NCBI GenBank assembly: GCA_900769355.1
Contig: CAAGGG010000053.1
Span: forward strand, 37,277 to 101,276
DNA length: 64,000 bases
Reading direction: 5' to 3'
Origin: Candidatus Gastranaerophilales bacterium
Lineage (GTDB): Bacteria; Cyanobacteriota; Vampirovibrionia; Gastranaerophilales; Gastranaerophilaceae
Shown here in pieces: positions 9,706-17,990 of this stretch. The translations under genes and the position numbers were made by a program. The notes beneath the pieces were generated by a model, which was not told the DNA's origin, made no database searches, and was given only the letters and a program-made list of their open reading frames with translations. Positions within the stretch are counted from its first letter, which is position 1, and each line of letters begins with the position of its first letter.

Positions 9706-9933
9706 CTATTTAATTATCCCAAAGCCTAAAAGGAATGTGCAAACCAAGAAAATCGCTGCAACAATACCTGTTAGTTTGTTCAAGCCTTTTTCTGCACTTT
9801 TTTGTGATGCAAAAACATGAGATGCTCCACCGATACCCGCGATGCCATCGCCTTTCGGAGAGTGCAAAAGAATTAATACAATCAAAAGTAATGCTGATAA
9901 AATTTGTACAGCCCATACCATATTTAATAACAT
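9706..9933 (-). CDS. secG: Preprotein translocase subunit SecG
   Basis: Small inner-membrane subunit assisting SecYE-mediated export. At 75 aa it has two transmembrane helices (about residues 4-22 and 53-72) around the conserved cytoplasmic loop 'LLHSPKGDGIAGIGGAS', a typical SecG signature ('LLQ..KG.GL...FGG'). Its ATG follows immediately after the TAA of the Nudix gene (TAAATG), so the two are translationally coupled although functionally unrelated. Confidence 0.92.
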   Translation of the reverse strand: MLLNMVWAVQILSALLLIVLILLHSPKGDGIAGIGGASHVFASQKSAEKGLNKLTGIVAAIFLVCTFLLGFGIIK

Positions 9934-10620
9934 TTATTTTTTCTCCTTTTTCTTAGAGATAAAATGAGCTCGTTTTGAGTTCAATTTAATATCTTTAAAA
10001 GTATATAGCCTTGCCGGTCTTTTTGATGATGATTTTGTGTACTCATCAAGCTCAATAAGTCCGTCTGTTGCAAGAGCTTTTTTCCTAAAATTACGTTTAT
10101 CAAGCTTTTTGCCCATAATTAATTCGTAAGCCTTTTGCATTTCTGTCAAAGTGAATTTTTCGTTCAAAAGCTGATATGCAACCGGACAAAGTTCAAGTCT
10201 TTCACGAGTTCTCTTCAAAGAATACTCAATAATTTCTTTGTGGTCAAAAGCTAATGGAGGCAAGTCCAAAATTTTGTGCCAACCAAGCTCATCAGTTGTG
10301 ATGATGTTAATATCCTCAGCTCTAACCAATGCGAAATACGCACATGTAATAACTCTGGCATTCGGGTGACGAAGCGGATCGCCAAATGTGTAAAGTTGTT
10401 CAAGGTAAACGTTGTCAATGTTTGTACGCTCTTTCAAAACTCTAAGAGCCGCTTGGTCAAGATTTTCGGATAATCTTACATAACCACCGGGGATTGCCCA
10501 TTTGTCTTTGAAAGGTTCGTTTGTACGTTTCACAAGTAAGACTTGAAGAGCGTCGTTCTTCATAGTTACAATAACTACGTCGACTGTGATTTCGTGTGTT
10601 TTTGTTTCATTAAATATCAT
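9934..10620 (-). CDS. NrtR-like Nudix regulator (Nudix domain plus winged helix)
   Basis: A 228-aa protein with an N-terminal Nudix fold (about 1-140) and a C-terminal winged-helix part (about 150-225; 'TLTEMQKAYELIMGKKLDKRNF' is the recognisable NrtR/YjhB-type segment). The Nudix box is degenerate: 'GGYVRLSENLDQAAL' keeps the first half, but the REUxEExGU half reads 'RVLKERTNI', lacking catalytic glutamates. This favours a ligand-sensing repressor over a hydrolase. NrtR proteins sense ADP-ribose and control NAD synthesis genes. nadA is at 53.1-54.1 kb in this window, a plausible target, but I found no clear shared operator. It overlaps nothing and abuts secG. Confidence 0.8.
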   Translation of the reverse strand: MIFNETKTHEITVDVVIVTMKNDALQVLLVKRTNEPFKDKWAIPGGYVRLSENLDQAALRVLKERTNIDNVYLEQLYTFGDPLRHPNARVITCAYFALVRAEDINIITTDELGWHKILDLPPLAFDHKEIIEYSLKRTRERLELCPVAYQLLNEKFTLTEMQKAYELIMGKKLDKRNFRKKALATDGLIELDEYTKSSSKRPARLYTFKDIKLNSKRAHFISKKKEKK

Positions 10621-10784
10621 ATCAATTCTCTGTCCCTGAGATATATCATATAATAAAAATAGAATTTTACATAAGTTAATAGTTTATTTTTAGTAACAAA
10701 ATTTAACATGAATTTAAAAACAAGGCAATTATTTCTGCAATGAATACTTTATATATATATAACGGGGAATTGTAAGGGATAAAA

Positions 10785-11690
10785 ATGAACTTTTTCGGAT
10801 TTAACAACTTAAATATGTTCGGAGGCTGCAATCCATTTGCAGGCTATAATCCGTTTATGTTTGGCGGTTGCCACTGTAATTCATATATGAATCCTTTTAG
10901 TTTCATGAATTCATTCCAATTCGGAATGTCAACAATGCCTTCCTTCAACAATTTTTCAATGCCAACTTTTTCAAGTTTTGGCGCGATATCAAATTATCCT
11001 TCAATCTTTTCAAATTATACAACAATGCCTATGTATAGCAGTTATACAATGCCTCAATTTACAATGCCAAGCTTGAATTTGGGTAATTTGTTCTCAACTC
11101 CATTTATAAATTTCGCAAGTTGGAAACCGATAGAAAGCACAACTAAAACAACTGATGTTTCGGATACTGATAATTTACCAATTAAAGATACAGGCAAATT
11201 AGACAAACACTTTTTGAGAAAAGTCAAAAAAGTTGCGAAGAAATTAAACTGTGATTATAAAGATTTATTAGCTTTGATTAACAGCGAATCAGGTTTTGAT
11301 CCAAAAGCAAAATGCGGAAGCTATGTTGGTTTAATTCAATTTGGTGATGCTGCGGTTGAAGAGCTTCGAACTAAATGCGGTTACAAAAACTTGACAAAAG
11401 AACAAATCCCGAATATGTCAAGATTAGAACAACTTGAATTGGCTGAAAAACTATTAATGTATATCAAAAAATGGAAGTTTTCTCCAAATGCAAAATTGTC
11501 TGCAGGAGACTTGTATGCAATGATTTTGGCACCGGGAAGAGCTAACAGAGAAGTTCTTTACTCAAAAGGTGAAAGTGGTTATAACCCAACAAACGCAAAA
11601 ATGGATTACAACAAAGATGGTAAAATTACAAAATCTGAAATGAGCAGAAGAATTCGAGAAAAAAGCGTTAATGAATCAATTTTTGCATAA
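10785..11690 (+). CDS. Lytic transglycosylase-like protein with aromatic-rich N-terminus and EF-hand
   Basis: A 301-aa protein with an unusual N-terminal ~115 residues rich in Phe, Met, Asn, Pro and Ser, including 'MFGGCNPFAGYNPFMFGGC'. A lysozyme/SLT-like domain follows (about 140-260): 'LLALINSESGFDPKAKCGSYVGLIQF' has the SLT glutamate in 'ESGFDP' and the 'GLIQ' motif. The C-terminus holds a canonical EF-hand loop 'DYNKDGKITKSE' with D1, N3, D5, G6 and E12. AAGGGA lies 6 nt before the ATG. A role in peptidoglycan remodelling, perhaps calcium-dependent, is inference. There is no classical signal peptide, so export by a non-Sec route is possible. It stands alone upstream of minC. Confidence 0.7.
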   Translation: MNFFGFNNLNMFGGCNPFAGYNPFMFGGCHCNSYMNPFSFMNSFQFGMSTMPSFNNFSMPTFSSFGAISNYPSIFSNYTTMPMYSSYTMPQFTMPSLNLGNLFSTPFINFASWKPIESTTKTTDVSDTDNLPIKDTGKLDKHFLRKVKKVAKKLNCDYKDLLALINSESGFDPKAKCGSYVGLIQFGDAAVEELRTKCGYKNLTKEQIPNMSRLEQLELAEKLLMYIKKWKFSPNAKLSAGDLYAMILAPGRANREVLYSKGESGYNPTNAKMDYNKDGKITKSEMSRRIREKSVNESIFA

Positions 11691-11793
11691 TGACTAGAGT
11701 CAAAATTATTACAATTCGAAATAATCCATTGATGTTCTGCGATGTTTCATGTATCGTCATGGAATAGATGAAACTTTTGCGGAAGGATTGACG

Positions 11794-12906
11794 ATGGATA
11801 AGGGATACATTGAAAATGGTTTTATTGTAGATGTCAGTAATGCTCAGAAAACCTCTGAGATTATTTATGAGTTAAGCAGAATTTTGGATTTGCCGGAAGC
11901 GCAGAACAAAAATGTTTGCTTAAAGTTGGGGGCTGTAAATCTTACTCCGACTGAATTAACAAGTATTAAGGCACTTGTGGAATCTATGAATTCTGAAATA
12001 CAATTTATCAACACAAGCTCAGATGCGACAGCAAAAGCTGCAAATGATTTAGGAATTCAGGTTTCTATTTTGGAAAATAAAGTTCCGACTCCTGAATTTA
12101 ATGCTGATCAAGAAAAAGTTAATGCTGAGCTCGAAAAAGCCTTAAATAAGATTTTTGGAGATGAAACAACTGAAATCAAAACTTTTGCGCAAGAACAGGA
12201 TCTAAAGGAATTAAAGAAAAATGCTCCGGTTGAAGAGATTGAACCTTTGCCTGAAATTAAACCTGAAAGTATTGAACCAAAAAATCAGATGGAAACAGTT
12301 GAAGTTCCTGTTGTTGAGCCTTTAATAAAAAATGATACAATTGAAGAACCTGAAAAGGTTGAAGAAGTTCCAGAAAAAACAGAAATTTCTCAAGTTGAGG
12401 TTAATGTTGAAGAAGCTGAAAATGCTGATTTGAAAGAAGAGCTAGACCACTTTAACAGTGAACTTGAAAATGCGAACAAAATTAAAGGCGATGATATTGA
12501 AGATATTGATTACAATCTTGACGATTTGAGAAAATCTTTGAGAGAAACCGAAAAACTTCCGACTTTGTACATTCAAAGAACTTTGCGTTCTGGGCAAAGT
12601 ATTACATCTGACGGAAACATCGTAATTATTGGAGATGCAAACCCTGGTTCTGAAATTATCGCCAAAGGTGATATTACTGTTTGGGGAATTTTAGGTGGTA
12701 TTGCGCACGCCGGTTGTGCTGGAAATCAATACGCTAAAATTCGAGCATTAAAGATGAACGCAATTCAGTTGAGAATTGCTGATACTTTTGCAAGACGTCC
12801 GGATAACGTTAATATTCCGTATATTCAAAAGACTGATACTTTTGTGCCGGAAGAGGCTTGCATTTACAAAAGACAAATTATTATACATAAGATACATGAA
12901 TCATAA
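11794..12906 (+). CDS. minC: Septum site-determining protein MinC with long acidic linker
   Basis: Inhibitor of FtsZ assembly away from midcell. The C-terminal ~100 residues form the MinC beta-helix ('GQSITSDGNIVIIGDANPGSEIIAKGDI', 'GNQYAKIRALKMNAIQLRIADTFARRPD'). The N-terminal ~95 residues match the MinC_N domain. Between them lies a ~150-residue linker rich in Glu, Pro and Val, far longer than usual. I chose ATG 11794 because GGAAGG sits 7 nt upstream; an in-frame ATG at 11749 would add 15 residues but has no ribosome binding site. It is followed by minD 11 nt later. The product is 370 aa. Confidence 0.9.
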   Translation: MDKGYIENGFIVDVSNAQKTSEIIYELSRILDLPEAQNKNVCLKLGAVNLTPTELTSIKALVESMNSEIQFINTSSDATAKAANDLGIQVSILENKVPTPEFNADQEKVNAELEKALNKIFGDETTEIKTFAQEQDLKELKKNAPVEEIEPLPEIKPESIEPKNQMETVEVPVVEPLIKNDTIEEPEKVEEVPEKTEISQVEVNVEEAENADLKEELDHFNSELENANKIKGDDIEDIDYNLDDLRKSLRETEKLPTLYIQRTLRSGQSITSDGNIVIIGDANPGSEIIAKGDITVWGILGGIAHAGCAGNQYAKIRALKMNAIQLRIADTFARRPDNVNIPYIQKTDTFVPEEACIYKRQIIIHKIHES

Positions 12907-12917
12907 AAGGAGAAATA

Positions 12918-13733
12918 ATGAGCGGTAGAGTTATCGTAATAACTTCCGGAAAGGGTGGAGTAGGCAAAACTACAACTAATGCCAACATCGGTACAGCTTT
13001 GGCAAAGGCCGGTAAAAAGGTTGTAATGATTGATACTGACCTCGGATTAAGAAACTTAGACCTACTACTTGGTCTGGAAAACAGAATTGTTTATACAATT
13101 GTTGACGTTGTTGAAGAACGTTGCAAATTAAAACAAGCTTTGGTTAAAGATAAGAAAAATCCTAACCTTTGTCTTTTGGCTGCTGCACAAACCAGAGATA
13201 AAACAGCGGTTACTGAAGATCAATTGAGAGATATTTGCGAAAAGTTGAAAAAAGATTTTGACTTTATCCTTGTAGACTGTCCTGCAGGTATTGAACAAGG
13301 GTTCCAAAACGCTGTTGCAGGCGCGTCTGAAGCAATTGTAGTTACAACTCCTGAAATGTCTGCAGTTCGTGACGCTGATAGAATTATCGGACTTTTGGAA
13401 GCAAAAGAAGAAATTAAGTCTTACAAACTTTTGCTAAACAGAGTTCGACCAAACCTAATTGAATCAAAAGATATGATGAGCGTTGACGATGTTGTAGACA
13501 TTCTTTCAGCAGAATTGATAGGTATAATTCCGGAAGATACAGGAATTATTACTTCTACAAACAAAGGTGAGCCGATTGTAAATGATGAAAAATCATTGGC
13601 AGGTAAGGCTTATAACAATGTTGCAAGAAGAATTATCGGTGAAGATGTTCCGTTCTTGAATTTGGACGAGCCAAAAGGTGTTGTTGCAAGAATTAAAAAA
13701 TTCTTCTCAGGCTTGACAGGAAAGGAGAAATAA
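12918..13733 (+). CDS. minD: Septum site-determining ATPase MinD
   Basis: Membrane-cycling ATPase that recruits MinC and is released by MinE. At 271 aa it has the deviant Walker A 'SGKGGVGKTTTNANIG' starting at residue 10, switch I 'DTDLGLRNLDLLLGLE' (about 39-54), 'LVDCPAGIEQGF' (about 117-128) and a C-terminal amphipathic helix 'GVVARIKKFFSGL' serving as membrane-targeting sequence. AAAGGAG precedes the ATG at good spacing. It is the middle gene of a canonical minC-minD-minE operon; minE starts 1 nt after its stop. Confidence 0.98.
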   Translation: MSGRVIVITSGKGGVGKTTTNANIGTALAKAGKKVVMIDTDLGLRNLDLLLGLENRIVYTIVDVVEERCKLKQALVKDKKNPNLCLLAAAQTRDKTAVTEDQLRDICEKLKKDFDFILVDCPAGIEQGFQNAVAGASEAIVVTTPEMSAVRDADRIIGLLEAKEEIKSYKLLLNRVRPNLIESKDMMSVDDVVDILSAELIGIIPEDTGIITSTNKGEPIVNDEKSLAGKAYNNVARRIIGEDVPFLNLDEPKGVVARIKKFFSGLTGKEK

Positions 13734-13734
13734 G

Positions 13735-14247
13735 ATGATATTGCAAAATTTATATAATAAAGTCTTAGGTTTCTTCCGTCAAACAGATGCTGAGCAAGAA
13801 CAGGTCGAATCCGCAAAAGATACTGCTTGCAACAGATTGCGTGTTGTTTTGATGCAAGATAGAACAAATTTGACACCTGAACTTATGGAACGTATGCGCA
13901 AGGAAATGGTTGAACTTCTTTCAAAATACGTTGAAATGGATAAAGAAGCTTTGGAACTTAACCTTGAACAAGACGGCGATCAGGTTGCTTTAATGCTTTC
14001 AATTCCTGTAATTCGTGCTAAAGATGAAGAAGAAATTAAAGAAGCTTTGGCAAAAGAAGATGCTGAAGAAACTGCCACAGAGTCGGAAAATGAATCAGAT
14101 GAAGATGTTCCTGATGATGATGCTGAAAAAGTTGTTGTAGAGGAAACCGAAATCGTTTTGAATGAAGAATCTTTGGACGATGATATGTCTGATGATGATT
14201 ATGAGGAAAATGAAGCATCTGATGACGACGACAAAGACGAAGAGTAG
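13735..14247 (+). CDS. minE: Cell division topological specificity factor MinE with acidic tail
   Basis: Stimulates MinD ATPase and sets the Min oscillation or gradient. Residues 1-95 match MinE: N-terminal amphipathic 'NLYNKVLGFF', then 'ACNRLRVVLMQDR' (the MinD-binding 'A..RL...L..DR' motif) and the topological specificity domain 'MRKEMVELLSKYV...LNLEQDGDQVALMLSIPV'. Residues about 100-170 are an extra tail made largely of Asp and Glu ('ESDEDVPDDDAEK', 'DDDKDEE'). Ordinary MinE is 80-110 aa, so this 170-aa form is distinctive. The stop is followed by an intrinsic terminator at 14271-14303. Confidence 0.93.
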   Translation: MILQNLYNKVLGFFRQTDAEQEQVESAKDTACNRLRVVLMQDRTNLTPELMERMRKEMVELLSKYVEMDKEALELNLEQDGDQVALMLSIPVIRAKDEEEIKEALAKEDAEETATESENESDEDVPDDDAEKVVVEETEIVLNEESLDDDMSDDDYEENEASDDDDKDEE

Positions 14248-14270
14248 GTAAAATTTTTATTTATTAGATT

Positions 14271-14303
14271 AAAAGAAGTGCGTTTAGTGCACTTCTTTTT
14301 TTT
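14271..14303 (+). terminator. Terminator of the minCDE operon
   Basis: AAAAGAAGTGC stem, 7-nt loop, GCACTTCTTTT and a run of T. Placed 24 nt after the minE stop. Confidence 0.9.
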
Positions 14304-14313
14304 AATATAATAT

Positions 14314-14536
14314 TCTTGATATTCAGAATCTAATGTCAAATTGAACAGACTCCGGATCGGGGTCCGGAGTGACTGTTACGGAATAGTTGCTTTACAGAAC
14401 TTGCAACTACCTTGGTCGTCATTCTGAAAGCTTAGAAGATTAGCCTGAACGATTAGTGAAGGCTTAATATTCTTGATATTCAGAATCTATTATTAATTTT
14501 AAACAGACTCCGGATCGGAGTCCGGAGTGACTATAT
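14314..14536. repeat. Two family A repeat copies in the minE/543-aa gene gap
   Basis: Two perfect CTCCGGATCGG...CCGGAG hairpins at 14350-14369 and 14508-14527, each preceded by 'GATATTCAGAATCTA', with a 'GTCATTCTGAAAGCTTAGAAGATT' type block between them. They lie in the convergent gap between minE and the minus-strand 543-aa gene. Confidence 0.75.
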
Positions 14537-14547
14537 AAAGAATCAGA

Positions 14548-16179
14548 TTACGCATTATACCGCTTGAAGGATTTTTCTATGTTTTTGGAGATTGTGTTCT
14601 TGACGGTATCGTACTCTGTTGATAGTGACGAAATCTCTGTGTCAAGGTTTTTCATCTTCAAATCCAACGTTTCTTCTTTTGCGTTAAGTTTAGCTTTTTC
14701 TGTTGTATATTTAGCTTCTGCTTGAGCAACTTTTGTATCATCTTCGATTTCTTTGATGTAAGAATCCGTTGCATAATTTTCTTGGTAATAGTATCCGTCA
14801 TTTTTGGTTTTTGACAAGTATAACATACCACTTTGAAGCATTTGTTGAAGATATGTTTTATCCTCAATTTGGTTGTTTTCAGTCCAACCATTTGCACAAA
14901 TCTGGTTGAATAAGGTATCATAAAAAGTAGCTTGTGCCATATCGTCACTGGAAACTGTTTTATCTGCACCAAATATATATTGATATGTTTTGTTATCTTT
15001 TGCTAGGTGACTTCCAATTGTTTGACCTTTGTTAACATCAAATACCTGAATACCTTTTTCATCAACTTTTGAAATCCCATTCATATAGTCTGCAAAGTGT
15101 GTTAAGTATGCCTGAGCTAGATTAGATAAATCTATTGCAATTGTTGGATTTCTGTTTCTCTTTCCAGGACCCATAGATAATTTTGAAAAGCTAAACCCTA
15201 TTAAGTTTTGTGAAGCATCTATATTCCCCTGTCTACATTTCTTGGTTTCTGTTCTATTATTAACATCGCGCCTAGTCCCTGAAATTGATTCAATATTAGT
15301 ATAGTTAGTAGTATCAAACATCATAGACATCTGCTTAGTAGCATAAGCTAAAGCTTGTTGAGCATAAGTATTTACCCCTAAAACTTTTGAAAGTTCATCT
15401 TCCAACCAAGCAAATAACCCAGAAGCATCTGAACTCAAATTATTAGCTAGTGACTTGGCTTCATCATCTGCCCAGTGATCACCGTCCTGTCCACAAGCAC
15501 TGATAATAACATGACTAGTTAATAAATTATGTAAAGTTGTAGACTTCAACTCCTCAGAATCAGCATCTTGTGTTCCATCATTTGTCTTTGCCTGATTGAC
15601 GCCACTTGTAATATTGCTTAAATCATAACTGTCTGTACAATTTTCTTGGATATATTTTAACAAATCTGTATAGTTGCCTTCTTGAGTTGTAGTTGCAACA
15701 GTCACATCTCCGCCAAAACCGGCATTTTGGTTGTACGGAACTTTCGTAATTTTAGTTCCCATATCCTCAGTAATAAGCCCTTCGCCAACCAAACCTTGAA
15801 TAAATTTGTTTCTAATATTTTCAGAAGGCAATGTTCCTAAACCTTCTTGAGGAATGCCGGCTTTACGAGCAACATTGGCATATTTGCTGTTTAAAGTAAT
15901 TCTGCCCATTGAGTCAGTTACAGTTATCGGCATATAATCATTTAATGCAGACGGATTCATCAAAATACCGTAAGACAACTGTGTAGATGTGTCGCCTTTG
16001 CCATAGTAGTCATAAATCAATTTAGTTTGATCTAAAGAATTTTGGTACTCGTTAGAAAGGTCAGCAAGTTCTCTCGCCAAAGCAATTTTTTGGTGAGAAA
16101 GCTTCATTGACTGATATTCACAGTCGGATTTACGACCTGTGATTGTCAATAATCTAGCTTGTCCTGCTGCTAATCCCAT
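14548..16179 (-). CDS. Unrecognised 543-aa protein next to fliR, candidate export substrate
   Basis: Starts 'MGLAAGQARLLTITGRKSD' behind AAAGGA, so the start is good. There is no signal peptide and no transmembrane helix. The N-terminal ~60 and C-terminal ~80 residues are predicted helical ('LSHQKIALARELADLSNEY'; 'KMKNLDTEISSLSTEYDTV', 'KNTISKNIEKSF'), with a long soluble middle. Helical ends around a variable centre recall flagellin, hook-associated and type III substrate proteins, and the gene follows fliR by 300 bp on the same strand. The 108-aa protein at 1.3 kb resembles both ends. A role as structural or secreted client of the FliOPQR/FliI machine is inference. I do not recognise a named family. 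Confidence 0.75.
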   Translation of the reverse strand: MGLAAGQARLLTITGRKSDCEYQSMKLSHQKIALARELADLSNEYQNSLDQTKLIYDYYGKGDTSTQLSYGILMNPSALNDYMPITVTDSMGRITLNSKYANVARKAGIPQEGLGTLPSENIRNKFIQGLVGEGLITEDMGTKITKVPYNQNAGFGGDVTVATTTQEGNYTDLLKYIQENCTDSYDLSNITSGVNQAKTNDGTQDADSEELKSTTLHNLLTSHVIISACGQDGDHWADDEAKSLANNLSSDASGLFAWLEDELSKVLGVNTYAQQALAYATKQMSMMFDTTNYTNIESISGTRRDVNNRTETKKCRQGNIDASQNLIGFSFSKLSMGPGKRNRNPTIAIDLSNLAQAYLTHFADYMNGISKVDEKGIQVFDVNKGQTIGSHLAKDNKTYQYIFGADKTVSSDDMAQATFYDTLFNQICANGWTENNQIEDKTYLQQMLQSGMLYLSKTKNDGYYYQENYATDSYIKEIEDDTKVAQAEAKYTTEKAKLNAKEETLDLKMKNLDTEISSLSTEYDTVKNTISKNIEKSFKRYNA

Positions 16180-16479
16180 TGATTTACTTTCCTTTCTTAG
16201 TAACGTTCATGTAGTATTACGGCTTTTTTAGACGAAAACTTTAAAATATTTAGAGTCTTTGTAACATGTCTTAACATGAAAAAAAATTCTATGCGATTAG
16301 GAAAGAATAATATTCTTGCTATTCCGAATCTATTATTAATTTTAAATAGACTCCGAGCCAGAGCCTGTTTTATTCTGTAATTGATTCGGAATAAGACTGT
16401 TTACCCACTCTAACTCTCCCTAATTGAGGGAGAGAAACCCTAAATTGCGAATATCTCGGATTATAATCCAATATAGCAG
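16180..16479. other. 300-bp gap with repeat fragments between fliR and the 543-aa gene
   Basis: Contains the leader of the 543-aa gene, a family A fragment ('ATTCCGAATCTATTATTAA', 16327-16346) with a decayed hairpin, and a perfect CTCTCCCT-AATTG-AGGGAGAG palindrome at 16414-16434 preceded by 'TGTTTACCCACTCTAA', resembling the arms of the 259-bp element at 63.4 kb. No gene is seen. Confidence 0.6.
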
Positions 16480-17259
16480 CTATATAATCTGTGAGAATGA
16501 CAAAAAATAATCAGACACAATGTTTACAAGCATTGGCAAAATCCAAACCATTATCGCTGCACCCAAAACCGGCTTAAACAAAAAACTCAACTGAAACACG
16601 TTTACCTGTGGCGCAGTCTTTGAAATTACACCCAAAATAATATCTTGCCCCAACGTCGCAAGCAATATCGGAGATGCAATCTGCAACCCCATAAACAAAA
16701 CGTTTGACGACAACTTAACCATATAATCCATATTTACAATTTCATGCAACGGAATAGTCGTAGCACCTAGCGGAAATATATGAATACTGTGGATTAACGC
16801 CGTAATTAGCCAATAAATTCCGCCAAGCTGAATAAATATAATAAGTCCCAAAAGTTGAAAACATTTTCCGACAATTGATACCTGAGAAGATGTCGTCGGA
16901 TCCAATACCATTGCAGATGAAAGCCCCATTTGCATATTCACCATATCTCCGCCCGCATCAACAGCCAAAAGTATAAGTTGCGCAACATAACCTATCATCG
17001 CTCCAACAACCATATTCAGGACTATCGACAATGCAAACGAACCTTGAATTACAGTGACATCAGGTTTTACAGCACAAGTCAAAATTATTGTCATCAAAAG
17101 GCAAAGCGAAAGTTTTACCATACCCGGAATTTCTTTTCTGTTAAAAACCGGAGCAAGCCTAAAAAAGCCCAAAAGCCTTGCAAAAATAAATATTCCGCCA
17201 GCTAAATAAGCATTCATCAATGGAAACATTTTCATCAATTCTGCAATAAGTTGCTCCAC
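16480..17259 (-). CDS. fliR: Flagellar/type III export gate protein FliR
   Basis: Inner-membrane component of the export gate, assembling with FliP and FliQ into the helical entry channel. At 259 aa it is highly hydrophobic with about six to seven helices and the family landmarks 'RLLGFFRLAPVF' (about 28-39), 'GAMIGYVAQLILLAVDAGGDMVNMQMGLSSA' spread over 85-116, and 'PILLATLGQDIILGVISKTAPQVNVF' near 195-220. Translation starts at GTG with AAGGAA 7 nt upstream; the stop of fliQ is 13 nt upstream of that start. It is the last of the fliO-P-Q-R series on this strand. Confidence 0.95.
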   Translation of the reverse strand: MEQLIAELMKMFPLMNAYLAGGIFIFARLLGFFRLAPVFNRKEIPGMVKLSLCLLMTIILTCAVKPDVTVIQGSFALSIVLNMVVGAMIGYVAQLILLAVDAGGDMVNMQMGLSSAMVLDPTTSSQVSIVGKCFQLLGLIIFIQLGGIYWLITALIHSIHIFPLGATTIPLHEIVNMDYMVKLSSNVLFMGLQIASPILLATLGQDIILGVISKTAPQVNVFQLSFLFKPVLGAAIMVWILPMLVNIVSDYFLSFSQII

Positions 17260-17272
17260 TAAAAATTCCTTT

Positions 17273-17761
17273 CTATCTACCCAAAATCTTATTCGTTTCT
17301 ACAAAATCAGGCTTAGGCATTGGAGTCTGAGAACTAGGAATATACTTAGTCTTTTGCTGATTATCAATATATGGAACTTTTCCGGGGTGCTTCATCAAAT
17401 AATCAACATCGCCTTTGTTTTTGAACTTGTCAGACATCTCTTTTTCAAATGGAGAAGTGTATTTGAAATAATCAGCAGGCAGAACATAAGAATCGTTTTT
17501 AGATACAAGATTGAAAGCCAAAGACATTCCGTCCATAACAAACCCTTTCAACATATTGATAAACCCGATTCCGCCGATAACAATAACAAGAAATACACCT
17601 AAAATTTTTGGGGCAGCGGCAATTGTTTGCTCTTGAACCTGAGTTACAGCCTGTAAAATACCTACAACCAGACCAATGCCGGCAGCAACCAGTACACAAG
17701 GCATAGATATTGCAAGCATTATCAAAAATCCTTTTGCTAAATATTCTACTAAAACTTCCAT
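17273..17761 (-). CDS. fliQ: Export gate protein FliQ with C-terminal extension
   Basis: Small inner-membrane gate subunit. Residues 1-90 are standard FliQ: two transmembrane helices with 'MPCVLVAAGIGLVVGILQAVTQVQEQT' split by the conserved 'QVQEQT' (about 41-46), then 'APKILGVFLVIVIGG'. The protein continues for about 75 residues beyond the normal end (families are usually 85-95 aa) with a polar, Lys/Pro/Tyr-rich tail ('YTSPFEKEMSDKFKNKGDVD', 'YIPSSQTPMPKP'). The tail is in frame with no sign of a frameshift. The downstream fliR is 13 nt away; fliP is 229 nt upstream. Confidence 0.93.
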   Translation of the reverse strand: MEVLVEYLAKGFLIMLAISMPCVLVAAGIGLVVGILQAVTQVQEQTIAAAPKILGVFLVIVIGGIGFINMLKGFVMDGMSLAFNLVSKNDSYVLPADYFKYTSPFEKEMSDKFKNKGDVDYLMKHPGKVPYIDNQQKTKYIPSSQTPMPKPDFVETNKILGR

Positions 17762-17990
17762 TTTTGTTCTCTTGTCCTCATCTTTGGGTTGTTATCTGTT
17801 ACTAAGTTACTATGGTGCTAAAGCACTAGGTTCATTACAATCAAATGTTTTTTCGTCATTGCGAGCGATTTGCGTAGTAATTTAGTTTTTACTTAATTAG
17901 TTAGATTCTTTCGGTTCAGGCGAACCTCAGAATGACATACCTCGCTTCTGTTTCGGACTTATCGCCATATCGACCTATGGACTTATTGCC
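17762..17990. repeat. Repeat-bearing gap inside the fli block
   Basis: Separates fliP from fliQ. Holds 'CGTCATTGCGAGCGATTTGC' at 17853-17872 (also near 1.86 and 57.81 kb) and 'GATTCTTTCGGTTCAGGCGA' with hairpin GGTTC-AGGC-GAACC, repeated near 63.36 kb. Repeats inside what is normally a tight operon suggest that fliQR may be transcribed separately. Confidence 0.6.
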
